A stretch of DNA of 64,000 nt from Campylobacter sp. (lineage in GTDB: Bacteria; Campylobacterota; Campylobacteria; Campylobacterales; Campylobacteraceae), in NCBI RefSeq assembly GCF_019423325.1, contig NZ_JAHZBQ010000001.1, positions 620,001 through 684,000 of the forward strand, read 5' to 3'. The translations under genes and the position numbers were made by a program. Below the pieces are notes generated by a model. That model ran no database searches. It saw only the letters and a program-made list of their open reading frames with translations, and was not told where the DNA came from. Below are positions 9,250 through 17,469 of the stretch, in pieces. Within the stretch, counting starts at the first letter, position 1, and every line of letters starts with the position of its first letter.

Positions 9250-9753
9250 TTATTTCGGTACAAGTATACTCATCGCTTTTCTTAAAGGATTGCACTCGCT
9301 ATCGCTTAGGCAAATTTCTAATTGCTCCTTTATTTTGCAGGAAAAATCCTTCTTGTCGCTGTTTTTTCCGTAACAAACCTTGTCAAAGTAACCGATAGCC
9401 CTATGTATATTTCCGCCGTAAAATATTTCATTCCCTGCTAGCAAAAAGCAATAATACATCATGTCTGCCTCGCAAGCTTTCTTTAATGCTGAAACGGAAT
9501 CCTTATATCTACCCATTGTAACCAAAAGCACCGCGCCGAGCGATCCGCAGCTTTCATAATCTCCGCCGTCGCACTTTTTGGATAAAATTTCGACTAGTTT
9601 CGTGCATGCGCTGTATTTTCCATCGCCGCTATCGCACTCTAAATTTAGCTCTTTTTCTTCCCAAGTTTTGAAAAAGCTCGAATCCATTGGTCTTGCCATA
9701 CTAGAGCATATTGAAAATATCAAAGCTAGAATTATAAATTTAATTTTCTGCAT
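9250..9753 (-). CDS. Secreted Sel1/TPR-like cysteine-rich protein (paralog A)
   Basis: 167 aa with an N-terminal signal peptide (about 1-20, KFIILALIFSICSS). The rest is helical repeat sequence with paired cysteines (KKCDGGDYESCGSLG, KKACEADMMYYC, CKIKEQLEIC), as in Sel1-like repeat proteins of the Helicobacter cysteine-rich (Hcp) type. Cysteines spaced this way usually form disulfides in the periplasm. It lies 50 bp downstream of a paralog in the same direction, and a 102-bp core is almost identical between the two. The function is unknown; Sel1-like proteins act in protein-protein contacts. Confidence 0.65.
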   Translation of the reverse strand: MQKIKFIILALIFSICSSMARPMDSSFFKTWEEKELNLECDSGDGKYSACTKLVEILSKKCDGGDYESCGSLGAVLLVTMGRYKDSVSALKKACEADMMYYCFLLAGNEIFYGGNIHRAIGYFDKVCYGKNSDKKDFSCKIKEQLEICLSDSECNPLRKAMSILVPK

Positions 9754-9803
9754 TTTCTCTCCTATTTAAAATTTTGATATATAAAGCGGCTTTTTAAACA
9801 ACA

Positions 9804-10319
9804 TCATCTTACGCTTTTTAACAAAATTCTTGCTTTTTTTATAGGATTGCACTCGCTGTCATTTAGACATTTTTCCAATTCCTCTTTTATCTTGCACGCT
9901 TCGTTTTTAAACAGGCTATTTGCTGCTTCACATGTCTTACCAAGATATTTAATTACCAAATTTACATCTCCGCCATAGTGTATTTCGGTCGCACTTAGCA
10001 TATAGCAGTAGGTTACTACGCCGGCCTCACAGGCTTTTTTATAAGCGGAGGCGGAGTCTTCATATCTATTGGAGTCGAAAAGCGCTATGCCGAGCGATCC
10101 ACAGCTTTCATAATCTCCGCCGTCGCACTTTTTGGATAAAATTTCGACGAGTTTCGTGCATGCGCTGTATTTTCCATTGCCGCTATCGCAAGAGATCGCT
10201 AAATCTTTTTCCTCTTTGGTTTTTAATAAATAATCCAAGCCTTCCGCTGCCGCAGCAGGGATCGCTGCAAATGCCGCTATAAACGCAAGTAGCCAAATTT
10301 TAAGATAGATTTTTTTCAT
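9804..10319 (-). CDS. Secreted Sel1/TPR-like cysteine-rich protein (paralog B)
   Basis: 171-aa paralog of the adjacent gene, with its own signal peptide (LLAFIAAFAAIPAAAAEG). It shares the run SACTKLVEILSKKC plus DYESCGSLG with paralog A, while the flanks have diverged (SNRYEDSASAYKKACEAG against GRYKDSVSALKKACEAD). Sel1-like helical pairs are stapled by cysteines. GGGAGCGGCG before the ATG is an acceptable ribosome site. It is probably co-transcribed with paralog A and was born by tandem duplication. No enzymatic motif is visible. Confidence 0.65.
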   Translation of the reverse strand: MKKIYLKIWLLAFIAAFAAIPAAAAEGLDYLLKTKEEKDLAISCDSGNGKYSACTKLVEILSKKCDGGDYESCGSLGIALFDSNRYEDSASAYKKACEAGVVTYCYMLSATEIHYGGDVNLVIKYLGKTCEAANSLFKNEACKIKEELEKCLNDSECNPIKKARILLKSVR

Positions 10320-10589
10320 CGCCGCTCCCTGTTTTTAAGCGGCGATTATATATTAAAATATTTTAGCGGGCTCTTAAAATTTCGCAGAGTTAAAATTTCG
10401 ATCGCCCGTAAATTTTAGCGGCACCGTTTTCAAAAGCCGCGCCGCTTTGGAATTCAAAACGCTGCTTCTAAATTTTTAAATGCCGCTATGAAATTTTAAG
10501 CGTCGCGGTAAAATTCAAAACGTCGCGATGAAATTTTAAAATTTCATCGCAAGCTTTGGGCGACCTTAAATTTAGCATATCGAGTTCTA

Positions 10590-11087
10590 TTAACATCCCG
10601 AGTTCGGCTGCACCCGCGTTTCGTTGCCGATGTGGATCAGTTTGGCCTTGCCGCGCCTAAATCTACACGGCGGGTCGGCTTGCACCGATGAGTACTCCTT
10701 GCCTTTAAATTTATAGATGATGTTGGAGCCTTGCACCGTCTTTTGGGAGTTTTGGATCGCATCTCCGGCGACTGCGCCCACTGCTGCGCCGCCTATGAGT
10801 CCTACGGTTTCGGCTAAGCGCTTGCTGCTGCTATGTTTGCCGAGCTTATGCCCGATGATAGCGCCCGTGGTTCCGCCTGCGACGCCGCCTAAAATTTTAC
10901 CCGTATTGCCCTCGGAGCGCTCTACGTTTATTTTGGCGGGCAGGACGTCGATGATCTCGATCTGATCGCTTTGCCTCATGCGGTTCGTCTCGCTCGCGTC
11001 ATAAACATCTCCACCATATCGATCCTGCGGGGTCGCGCAACCACAAAGCGCGATCGCTGCGATCAAACATAATGTGAAATTCTTCAT
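10590..11087 (-). CDS. Glycine-zipper outer-membrane lipoprotein
   Basis: 165 aa from ATG 11087, which has AAAGGAGAAAAC upstream. The frame extends to 11210, but that longer form has no ribosome site and hides the signal peptide. The signal peptide ends in a lipobox (ALCGC), so the protein is probably a lipoprotein. A glycine-zipper stretch follows at about 65-110 (GGVAGGTTGAIIGHKLG, GLIGGAAVGAVAG), as in the SlyB/17 kDa antigen (Rick_17kDa) group, and spans or packs against a membrane. The C-terminus is basic and ends NSGC. It is divergent from flavodoxin. Confidence 0.7.
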   Translation of the reverse strand: MKNFTLCLIAAIALCGCATPQDRYGGDVYDASETNRMRQSDQIEIIDVLPAKINVERSEGNTGKILGGVAGGTTGAIIGHKLGKHSSSKRLAETVGLIGGAAVGAVAGDAIQNSQKTVQGSNIIYKFKGKEYSSVQADPPCRFRRGKAKLIHIGNETRVQPNSGC

Positions 11088-11300
11088 GTTTTCTCCTTTA
11101 TAATGAGCTACGGGCGGCATTATACTATGGATTTTTATACGAGCGGTTAAAGCGGCGGCGTTAAAATTTACCGGCTCGCTGCCGCTTAAAATTAGCTGGA
11201 TACGAGGCATTGTGCCGTATCTGGACGCCTTATAAAATTTTTATTTCACTCAAAATTTATCTTATTTTGTTAGAATCATTCTTATTTTTAAGGAGAGAAA

Positions 11301-11783
11301 ATGAAAAAACTATTAGTTTACGCCACCAAAGGCGGCGATACGAAGGTCGTGAGCGAATACATCGCTTCAAAGCTCGGCTTTGAGATCAAGGAGGCCAAAG
11401 AGCTAAATGAGGAGGATTTGGCGGGCGCTAGCGCGTTTATTTTTGCGGCTTCGACGCACGGCGACGGACAGATCCAGGCCAAATTTGACGACAAATTGGA
11501 GCTTTTAAACAAAACTGATTTTGACGGACGCAAGGTCGCGCTCATAGGCGTTGGCAACGTCGAGCGCCACGGCAGCGATTTTTGCAGCGGCATGAGCGCG
11601 TTTTTGCCGGTGCTTAAAAAAGCCAATCTCATCGGCGATTGGGGCGCGGAGGGCTATAAATTTAAACATTCGCGCGCCTTCATAAACGGCAAATTCGTAG
11701 GTCTTACGATCGATTTTAAGGGCGACGAGCACTGGCAGGCGAGGGCTGATAAATGGATCGCCGCGGTTAAAGGCGAGTTTTAA
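11301..11783 (+). CDS. fldA: Flavodoxin
   Basis: 160-aa single-domain flavodoxin, a small FMN electron carrier. The phosphate-binding loop is YATKGGDT at about 7-14, the W-loop region is AASTHGDGQ (50-58) and the second FMN loop is GVGNVERHG (about 82-90). AAGGAG lies 7-12 bases before ATG 11301. In epsilonproteobacteria flavodoxin accepts electrons from pyruvate and 2-oxoglutarate oxidoreductases, so the nearby oor operon is a plausible partner. The upstream region has TTAGAATCATTCTTATTTTT, which could hold a promoter or metal-regulator site, but I cannot assign it. Confidence 0.88.
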   Translation: MKKLLVYATKGGDTKVVSEYIASKLGFEIKEAKELNEEDLAGASAFIFAASTHGDGQIQAKFDDKLELLNKTDFDGRKVALIGVGNVERHGSDFCSGMSAFLPVLKKANLIGDWGAEGYKFKHSRAFINGKFVGLTIDFKGDEHWQARADKWIAAVKGEF

Positions 11784-12444
11784 ATATTTCAACTTTTGCG
11801 CGACCGAGCGAGATTTGGGCTCATCGAGCCTAAAGCTCGTTAAATTTCCCCATTAAATTCCACGCTTTGCTTGAAAGCGGCGCCCTCTTAAATTTTACTC
11901 GTTGCGCTGTTAGAATTTTCACCGCATCCAAGCGCCGCCAGCTCATATCGCGTAAATTTTATTGCTAGCGGAGGCTGTAAATTCCAACTTGCCGCGTAGA
12001 TTACTATAAACATAGCAAAAATTTAATTTGCGATGTTTTGTTTATGCACTATAATTTCCGCCCACAGCGCCAGTGTAGCACCTGCGCATTAAAATTCTAA
12101 TCTCATATTAAAATTTTACTTACGCGTCAAAATTACGCTCGCGGCACCTATATATCGCCCGCACGTTAAAATTTCACGCTCTGCTTCCGAGCGGGGCTCC
12201 CTCGTCAAAATTTTAAAATTTTTAATTCAAAAAGTCGCTGTGTTTTACAAGCCGTACCGCTTAAAATCGCGTAGATAGGCTAAATTTTATCCGCCCAAGC
12301 TTCAATTCTGCTCGCGCGGCGGTCAATTCAATACGGCAAATTTAATGCGATCGATTTATAAAATCATCGCCCGAACTTCAAATATCAGCGCCGCATTAGA
12401 AAAGTTATTTTATAATAACCGCATATCAAAATTTAAGGCGATCT
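11784..12444. other. Spacer between fldA and the efflux adaptor, RAATTY-rich
   Basis: 661 bp with no convincing ORF. A short GGCTC-ATC-GAGCC hairpin at 11818-11830 may end fldA transcription. The rest alternates GC-rich blocks with AAATTTTA, AAAATTTT and TTAAAATT motifs. The promoter of the efflux operon is probably in the last 100 bp, where TTATTTTATAATAA at about 12407-12420 looks like a -10 region. Confidence 0.5.
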
Positions 12445-13410
12445 ATGAAAAGGCTTCTAATTTTCGTCATTTTTGCGCTGGCCGCTCTCGCCGCGGCGAT
12501 CTACTTCAATCTCGATAGGCGCGAAGAGGTCACGCACAAGGCCTACGGCATCATCGATATCAGGCAGAGCTCGCTTAGCTTCGAGCGCAGCGGCCGCATT
12601 AGCGCGCTTTATCGCGACGAGGGCGATTTCGTGCAGGCTGGCGACGTCTTGGCGGCTCTGGATACGGCGGATCTGAGTTTTCAAAGACAGGTTCAGATCG
12701 CGAGATGCGACGGGCTTAAATTTAGCTTGCAAAAGCTGCAAAGCGGCTTTCGTAGCGAGGAGATCGAGATGGCGGCGGCGAACGTAAGCGCGCTGCAAAA
12801 CGCCCTACAGCTCGCTACTTTGACGAACGAGCGCCTAAAAAGCCTAGGTAAAACCAACTCCGCATCCAAGCAGCAGATCGACGAGGCGTTTTATTCTATG
12901 AAGCGCACGCAAGCCCAGCTGCAAAGCGCGCAGGCTAATCTGCGCCAGCTTCAAAGCGGCTACCGCAGCGAGGATGTCGGCGCCGCCCGCGCAAATTTGA
13001 CAAGCTGCGAGGAAAATTTGAAATATCTGAACTACCAAATCGAGACGCAAAGCGTGCTAAAAGCGCCATTTAGCGGGCAGATCAGAGCGCGCCTTAAAGA
13101 GCTCGGCGACATCAGCATACCCAGCGTGGGCGTTTTTGAGCTTAGCGAAGTAAAAAACAAGCGCGCGAAATTTTATCTAAGCGAAAATCAGCTCCGCTTC
13201 CTGCGTGCCGGGCAGAGCGTGCGGATCATCGCGGCGGACGGCTCTAGCGCGAGTGCAAAGGTCGCCTACGTGAGCCAAACCGCGATGTACACGCCACGCA
13301 CGGTGCAGACCGAGGAGCTGCGCGCCGATCTCGTGTGGGAGGCGCGCGCCGATTTCAGCGACGATGACGGTAGCTTTCGCTTAGGGCAGCCGATCAGCGT
13401 GGATTTTTAA
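12445..13410 (+). CDS. HlyD-family membrane fusion protein of an ABC exporter
   Basis: 321-aa periplasmic adaptor similar in layout to YhiI/YbhG. There is one N-terminal membrane anchor (RLLIFVIFALAALAAAIYF). A biotinyl-lipoyl half-motif follows (RISALYRDEGDFVQAGDVLA), then a coiled-coil hairpin at about 85-195. The hairpin has an internal duplication: KLQSGFRSEEIEMAAANVSA resembles RQLQSGYRSEDVGAARANLT. The second lipoyl half (VLKAPFSGQIRARLKELGD) and a beta-barrel domain come next. It should link the inner-membrane ABC pump downstream to an outer-membrane TolC-like channel, which is not in this window. The 1.29-kb gap before the ATPase is unusual for such an operon. Confidence 0.85.
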   Translation: MKRLLIFVIFALAALAAAIYFNLDRREEVTHKAYGIIDIRQSSLSFERSGRISALYRDEGDFVQAGDVLAALDTADLSFQRQVQIARCDGLKFSLQKLQSGFRSEEIEMAAANVSALQNALQLATLTNERLKSLGKTNSASKQQIDEAFYSMKRTQAQLQSAQANLRQLQSGYRSEDVGAARANLTSCEENLKYLNYQIETQSVLKAPFSGQIRARLKELGDISIPSVGVFELSEVKNKRAKFYLSENQLRFLRAGQSVRIIAADGSSASAKVAYVSQTAMYTPRTVQTEELRADLVWEARADFSDDDGSFRLGQPISVDF

Positions 13411-14696
13411 CGGGCGAGCAGCATTTATCGTTTATCACACAAACAGCTCGCAAGTTACCGTGAACTAAATTTTATCGCGGCGATTGTCTAGAGCCATTCA
13501 GAACGGCGAGTCGGAATTTATAGCTCTCCGCTAGCGATAAAATTTTATGCGGTATGAGCCTGCCGCGCTTTGATGCGCGAAAATTCTAACGCTGCGGCAA
13601 GTGAAATTTAAGAGAGCTCCGCTCGTAGACGGCGAGTAAAATTTAAATGGTTCAAGTTGCTACGGCGCGGAATTTACGAGTTATTTTTGCGGCGCTTGCA
13701 GGCGAAATTTGGATAGCCAAGCTTGCCGAGCGGTAAATTTTACGTAATATCGCGCGAGCCGTGCGTACGGCGTGGGCCTGATGAAATTTTAAAAGCGCGC
13801 TTTGAGGTAAAATTTAAACGGCGCTTGTTCAGCAGAGAGTAGGGCGATGAAATTGAGCCGCTCCTAAAATACATCGTCTCGGCGGCGATAAAATGCTGCA
13901 CGCTTATAACGAAGCCGTACAAAGGCGGCGTAAATTTTATCGCGCGGGTTTTGTGCGAGCAGGCGGCGGCTTTGGATAAAAGATCGGAATTCTGCAGCGC
14001 GGCGAGTAAAATTTCGGCGAAATTTTGCTGCAAAGCAGTGCGGGTGAAATTTTAAAATTTGTGGCACGACGGCGACAAGGTAAAAACTGGGCGGTAGAGC
14101 GGGATCGGGTTTTGTTTTGAGCAGGCGTTTTGCGATAAACGAACGGTGATTGAACCGAGCGTGGACGGTAGTAAAATTCACTACGAAACAAGCGGCGTGA
14201 TTAAATGCAGGTTGCGGGCGGAAGTGAAATTTTACCCCAAAGGGCGCGGTAGTTGAAGTCGGTACCATGCTAAGGAAAGCTGGGACTAGGTAAAATTTCG
14301 CCAAAAGACATGGTGGTGGTAAATTTCACCTCGAAAGGCGCGGCGCAGATAGAGAGCTCGGCGCTCACAGGTCGCCAGGCGTCTGAAAACTCGCTTTCGT
14401 TTGCGTTTTGAAGCAAATTTATCGCGGATACTTCACGGGCCGCTCAATGTTTGGGAACGCGACGTTTTATGCGCGGATAGTTTTCATCGCTCGTTGCGAA
14501 ATTTAAATCGCGCGGCGGTTGTAGAACCGAGATGCCGCGGCTGTCACAAAACTAAGATGTCATAGCGGCCGCAAAACCAAGACGTCTTTGCGGCTGCAGA
14601 AGCAAGGCGTTGCGATAAAGAGCACCTTTTCGGCGTGCGTAGGTCTCGTTCGTCGCGCCAAGCGACGGGGCGAGTAAATAAAATTTGGAGCTAAGC
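13411..14696. other. 1.3-kb repeat-rich spacer inside the efflux locus
   Basis: No gene is supported. About 20 RAATTY hexamers (AAATTT, GAATTT, AAATTC) recur at roughly 60-bp spacing, mostly as GAAATTTTA or TAAAATTTA, between GC-rich, degenerate blocks. Long open frames exist on the minus strand (13864-14304, 13740-14033), but they have arginine/phenylalanine-rich composition and no ribosome sites or recognisable domain. The final bases contain GGAG (14687-14690), the ribosome site of the ATPase gene. Confidence 0.6.
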
Positions 14697-16601
14697 TTGG
14701 ATCTACTAAATATCGTAAATTTAAAGAAATTTTATCTGCGAGAGGATCGCAGCAAAAACGTCGTTTTTGAAAATTTTGATTTGAGAATCGGCGACGCGCC
14801 GCGGCTCATCAGCCTCACGGGCCCCGACGGCGCGGGCAAATCCACGCTTTTAAAGCTCATCTGCGGCATCATCGCGCCCGATTGCGGCGAGATAAAATTC
14901 GCAGGTTTCACCCCTAGCGGCGAAAATAAAGAATTCGTCCGCGCAAACGGCTATATGTCGCAGAGCCTGGGGCTTTACGAGGAGCTTAGCGTCTGGCAAA
15001 ATTTAAATATCTTCGCAGGCCTAAAAGGGCTTGAACTAAAAAGCGGCGCGGAGTATCTGCGCGGGCTTTTGCGTCGCGTGGGGCTTTTGAGCTTTAAAGA
15101 TTACGCCGTGGATTCGCTCTCCGGCGGAATGAAACAAAAGCTTGGCGTTGCGTGCGCTATCGCAGCTCGTCCGCGGCTTTTGGTGCTCGATGAGCCTACC
15201 GTCGGCGTCGATCCGCTCTCACGCAGGGAGTTGTGGGCGATCGTGCGTGAGTATCTGGATCAAAGCGGCGCAAAATGCATATTTTCGACGGCGTATTTCG
15301 ACGAGGCGGCGGATGCCGATCTGACGCTGATCTTACTCGGCGGCAAGATCATAGCGCAGAGCCCTGCCGCAAAGATCACCGCGGCGCTGCGGGACCGCAC
15401 CTTTCGCATATGCAGCGAGGATTATCAGAGCCTGGCGCGCTGCTTGATGTTTAAGACGCAAAGATTTTTAAAAAACTCCCCGCTCATCGACATCTGCCCC
15501 AGAGACGGCAGCGTCGATCTGCTAAGCGATGAGCCGATAAGCCTGCGCGATCTGCAGGAGTTTTTAAACGCCAGCCTAAGCGATGATAGTGAAAATACAG
15601 AGCGCGAAAATGTGGGCGACAAAGGCACGGATCCCGAAAACGGGCGCGGCGAAAATTTTAAAATTTCAAACGAAAGCGAGGGCGCTAAATTTAGTAAAAG
15701 CGGAGATGCCAAATTTAACGAAAACGAAAACGCTAAATTTAAACTGAGCCCACGAGAGGCGAGCCTAGAGGATGCGTATATTTTTTTAAACAAAGCAGAG
15801 ATCGGCGCGGCAAACTTCAGCTACGAAAAAAAGAGCTTCGATGCGGCTCAAACCATCATCAAAGTGCGCGACGTGAGTAAAAAATTCGGCTCATTCACCG
15901 CCGTAGAAAATACGAGTTTCGAGGTCAAAAAGGGCGAGATTTTCGGTCTTCTGGGTCCAAACGGCGCGGGCAAGACGACGACCTTTCGCATGATTTGCGC
16001 GCTTTTGGAGATGAGCGGGGGCGAGATCTCGGTCATGGGCGAGGATCTGCGCTACGCCAAATCGGCGATCAGATCGCGCATAGGCTACGTTTCGCAGAAA
16101 TTTTCGCTTTACAAAAAGCTAAGCTGCTATCAAAATTTAGAATATTTCGGCCGCAGCTACGGCATCGGCGGCATGGCGCTGAAGCGGCGCATAGAGGAGC
16201 TTTTGAGCGAGTTTGGCTTGCAGCGGCTGCGAAATGAGACGTGGCAGAACCTGCCGTTCGGCGCGGGGCGCAACCTTTCGATGGCGTGCGCGCTCATCCA
16301 TCGCCCCGAGATTTTGTTTCTCGACGAGGCCACCAGCGGTGCCGATCCGCTCTCGCGCAGGCTCTTTTGGAACCGCATAAATGCGCTGGCGCGCACCGGC
16401 GTGAGCGTGGTCGTGACGACGCATTTTATGGAGGAGGCGGAGTATTGCGATCGGTTTTTGATCCAAGATCGCGGCAAAATCCTAGCGCTGGGCAGCCCCG
16501 ACGAGGTCTGCGTGCAGGACGGGCGGCGGCTTAGCGTGCAGCAGGCCTTCATAAACGAGGTGCAAAAATTTAGAAGCGAGGCGGGCGATGAGAGCTTTTG
16601 A
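14697..16601 (+). CDS. Double-domain ABC transporter ATPase (YbhF/RbbA-type)
   Basis: 634-aa fusion of two nucleotide-binding domains. NBD1 has Walker A GPDGAGKST (42-50), signature LSGGMKQK (141-148), Walker B LLVLDEP (161-167) and an H-loop in which STAYFDEA lacks the usual His. NBD2 has Walker A GPNGAGKTT, a degenerate signature LPFGAGRNL and Walker B ILFLDEATSG, with a normal TTHFMEEAE. So the two ATP sites are probably unequal. The domains are joined by a low-complexity linker (about 297-360) holding AKF repeats that come from AAATTT motifs. The start is TTG 14697, with GGAG six bases upstream; an earlier in-frame TTG (14685) lacks a site. It powers the two permeases downstream. Confidence 0.88.
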   Translation: MDLLNIVNLKKFYLREDRSKNVVFENFDLRIGDAPRLISLTGPDGAGKSTLLKLICGIIAPDCGEIKFAGFTPSGENKEFVRANGYMSQSLGLYEELSVWQNLNIFAGLKGLELKSGAEYLRGLLRRVGLLSFKDYAVDSLSGGMKQKLGVACAIAARPRLLVLDEPTVGVDPLSRRELWAIVREYLDQSGAKCIFSTAYFDEAADADLTLILLGGKIIAQSPAAKITAALRDRTFRICSEDYQSLARCLMFKTQRFLKNSPLIDICPRDGSVDLLSDEPISLRDLQEFLNASLSDDSENTERENVGDKGTDPENGRGENFKISNESEGAKFSKSGDAKFNENENAKFKLSPREASLEDAYIFLNKAEIGAANFSYEKKSFDAAQTIIKVRDVSKKFGSFTAVENTSFEVKKGEIFGLLGPNGAGKTTTFRMICALLEMSGGEISVMGEDLRYAKSAIRSRIGYVSQKFSLYKKLSCYQNLEYFGRSYGIGGMALKRRIEELLSEFGLQRLRNETWQNLPFGAGRNLSMACALIHRPEILFLDEATSGADPLSRRLFWNRINALARTGVSVVVTTHFMEEAEYCDRFLIQDRGKILALGSPDEVCVQDGRRLSVQQAFINEVQKFRSEAGDESF

Positions 16602-17469
16602 TCTAAATTTTACGCGAGCGGCTAGGATTTTTGATCCAAATTTTATGCGGGCGGGGCGAAAAGCTGCGCGCCCGCGCGATAAAATTCTAAGCGGCGAAAG
16701 GGTCATGCGGGGCGATGAAATTTTAAATGGCGGCTGGATTTTGAGCGGCTTGGCTCTTAATGTCGGTAAAATTCCAAGCGGCGGAATTTTAAACGGCGGC
16801 AAATTTTGGATCGATAATAAAATTTTGAAAGGTTGCGAAATTTTAAAGAGTGTAGGAATTTTAAACGATCGTAAAATTTTGCGCGGCGCCGAAGTTCTGA
16901 ACCGAATGTCGCGCGGCGGGACGCGGCGCGGATTTAGTAGATGGGTACTGCGCGAGCTCCGCGCCGAAGCGAGCCCGCTTCGTCTGCGCCGTAAATTTCA
17001 AAGTGCGAGCGGCTCGCAAACGGATTATAAATTTAAAAGGGCGACCGCTCTGCAAACAGATCGCAAATTTAAAATGGCGGTCAGTCTGCGAGTAGCTTGT
17101 AAATTTAAAGCCCTAATGCAAAAATTTCATCACGAATTTAGCACCGCTACGGAGCTTTTACGTCAGAAATTCCGCAGCGAGACCGTGCCGCGCAACCGCT
17201 TAAAATTTCAAAGCCCGCCGTATGTGCTCGCGCGATTAAAATTTCAGGGCGCGATGAGCGAAATGGGCGCGGGCGGTCTGTCTGTGCCGTTAAAATTTCA
17301 AATCTCGGTTGCCGCACTTTTGCGATTGAAATTCCAAAGCCCGCCGAATGCGACCCCGCGGCTAAAATTTCAAAGCGCGACGGTCGCCGAATTTGTGCGA
17401 TCAAAATTCGGGGGCTCGTCGCGAGCGGCGCAGTGTCGCAAAATCCGAGCACAGGGGCAGGGTGGATGA
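16588..17469 (+). CDS. Repeat-built spacer ORF 1 (KF-periodic), possibly translated linker
   Basis: 293-codon frame that matches no family I know. It is made of units of about 16-20 residues, each ending in KF, KFQ or ILNGG (EILNGG, KFKR, RLKFQSPP), encoded by AAATTTAAA, TTAAAATTTCAA and GAAATTTTAAA. It begins inside the ATPase gene (14-base overlap) after AGGCGGGCG, and its stop forms an ATGA overlap with the start of the permease. None of its many TTTTAAA-type motifs falls in the frame that would read TAA. Either this is a protein-free spacer kept open so ribosomes can run on to the next gene, or it encodes a basic low-complexity protein. Composition argues against a normal folded protein. 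Confidence 0.4.
   Translation: MRAFDLNFTRAARIFDPNFMRAGRKAARPRDKILSGERVMRGDEILNGGWILSGLALNVGKIPSGGILNGGKFWIDNKILKGCEILKSVGILNDRKILRGAEVLNRMSRGGTRRGFSRWVLRELRAEASPLRLRRKFQSASGSQTDYKFKRATALQTDRKFKMAVSLRVACKFKALMQKFHHEFSTATELLRQKFRSETVPRNRLKFQSPPYVLARLKFQGAMSEMGAGGLSVPLKFQISVAALLRLKFQSPPNATPRLKFQSATVAEFVRSKFGGSSRAAQCRKIRAQGQGG

Noticed and set aside
13740..14304. Two overlapping minus-strand open frames of 97 and 146 codons
   Set aside because: Arg/Phe-rich composition, no ribosome sites and no domain. They run through the repeat spacer, where RAATTY units leave two of three frames open.
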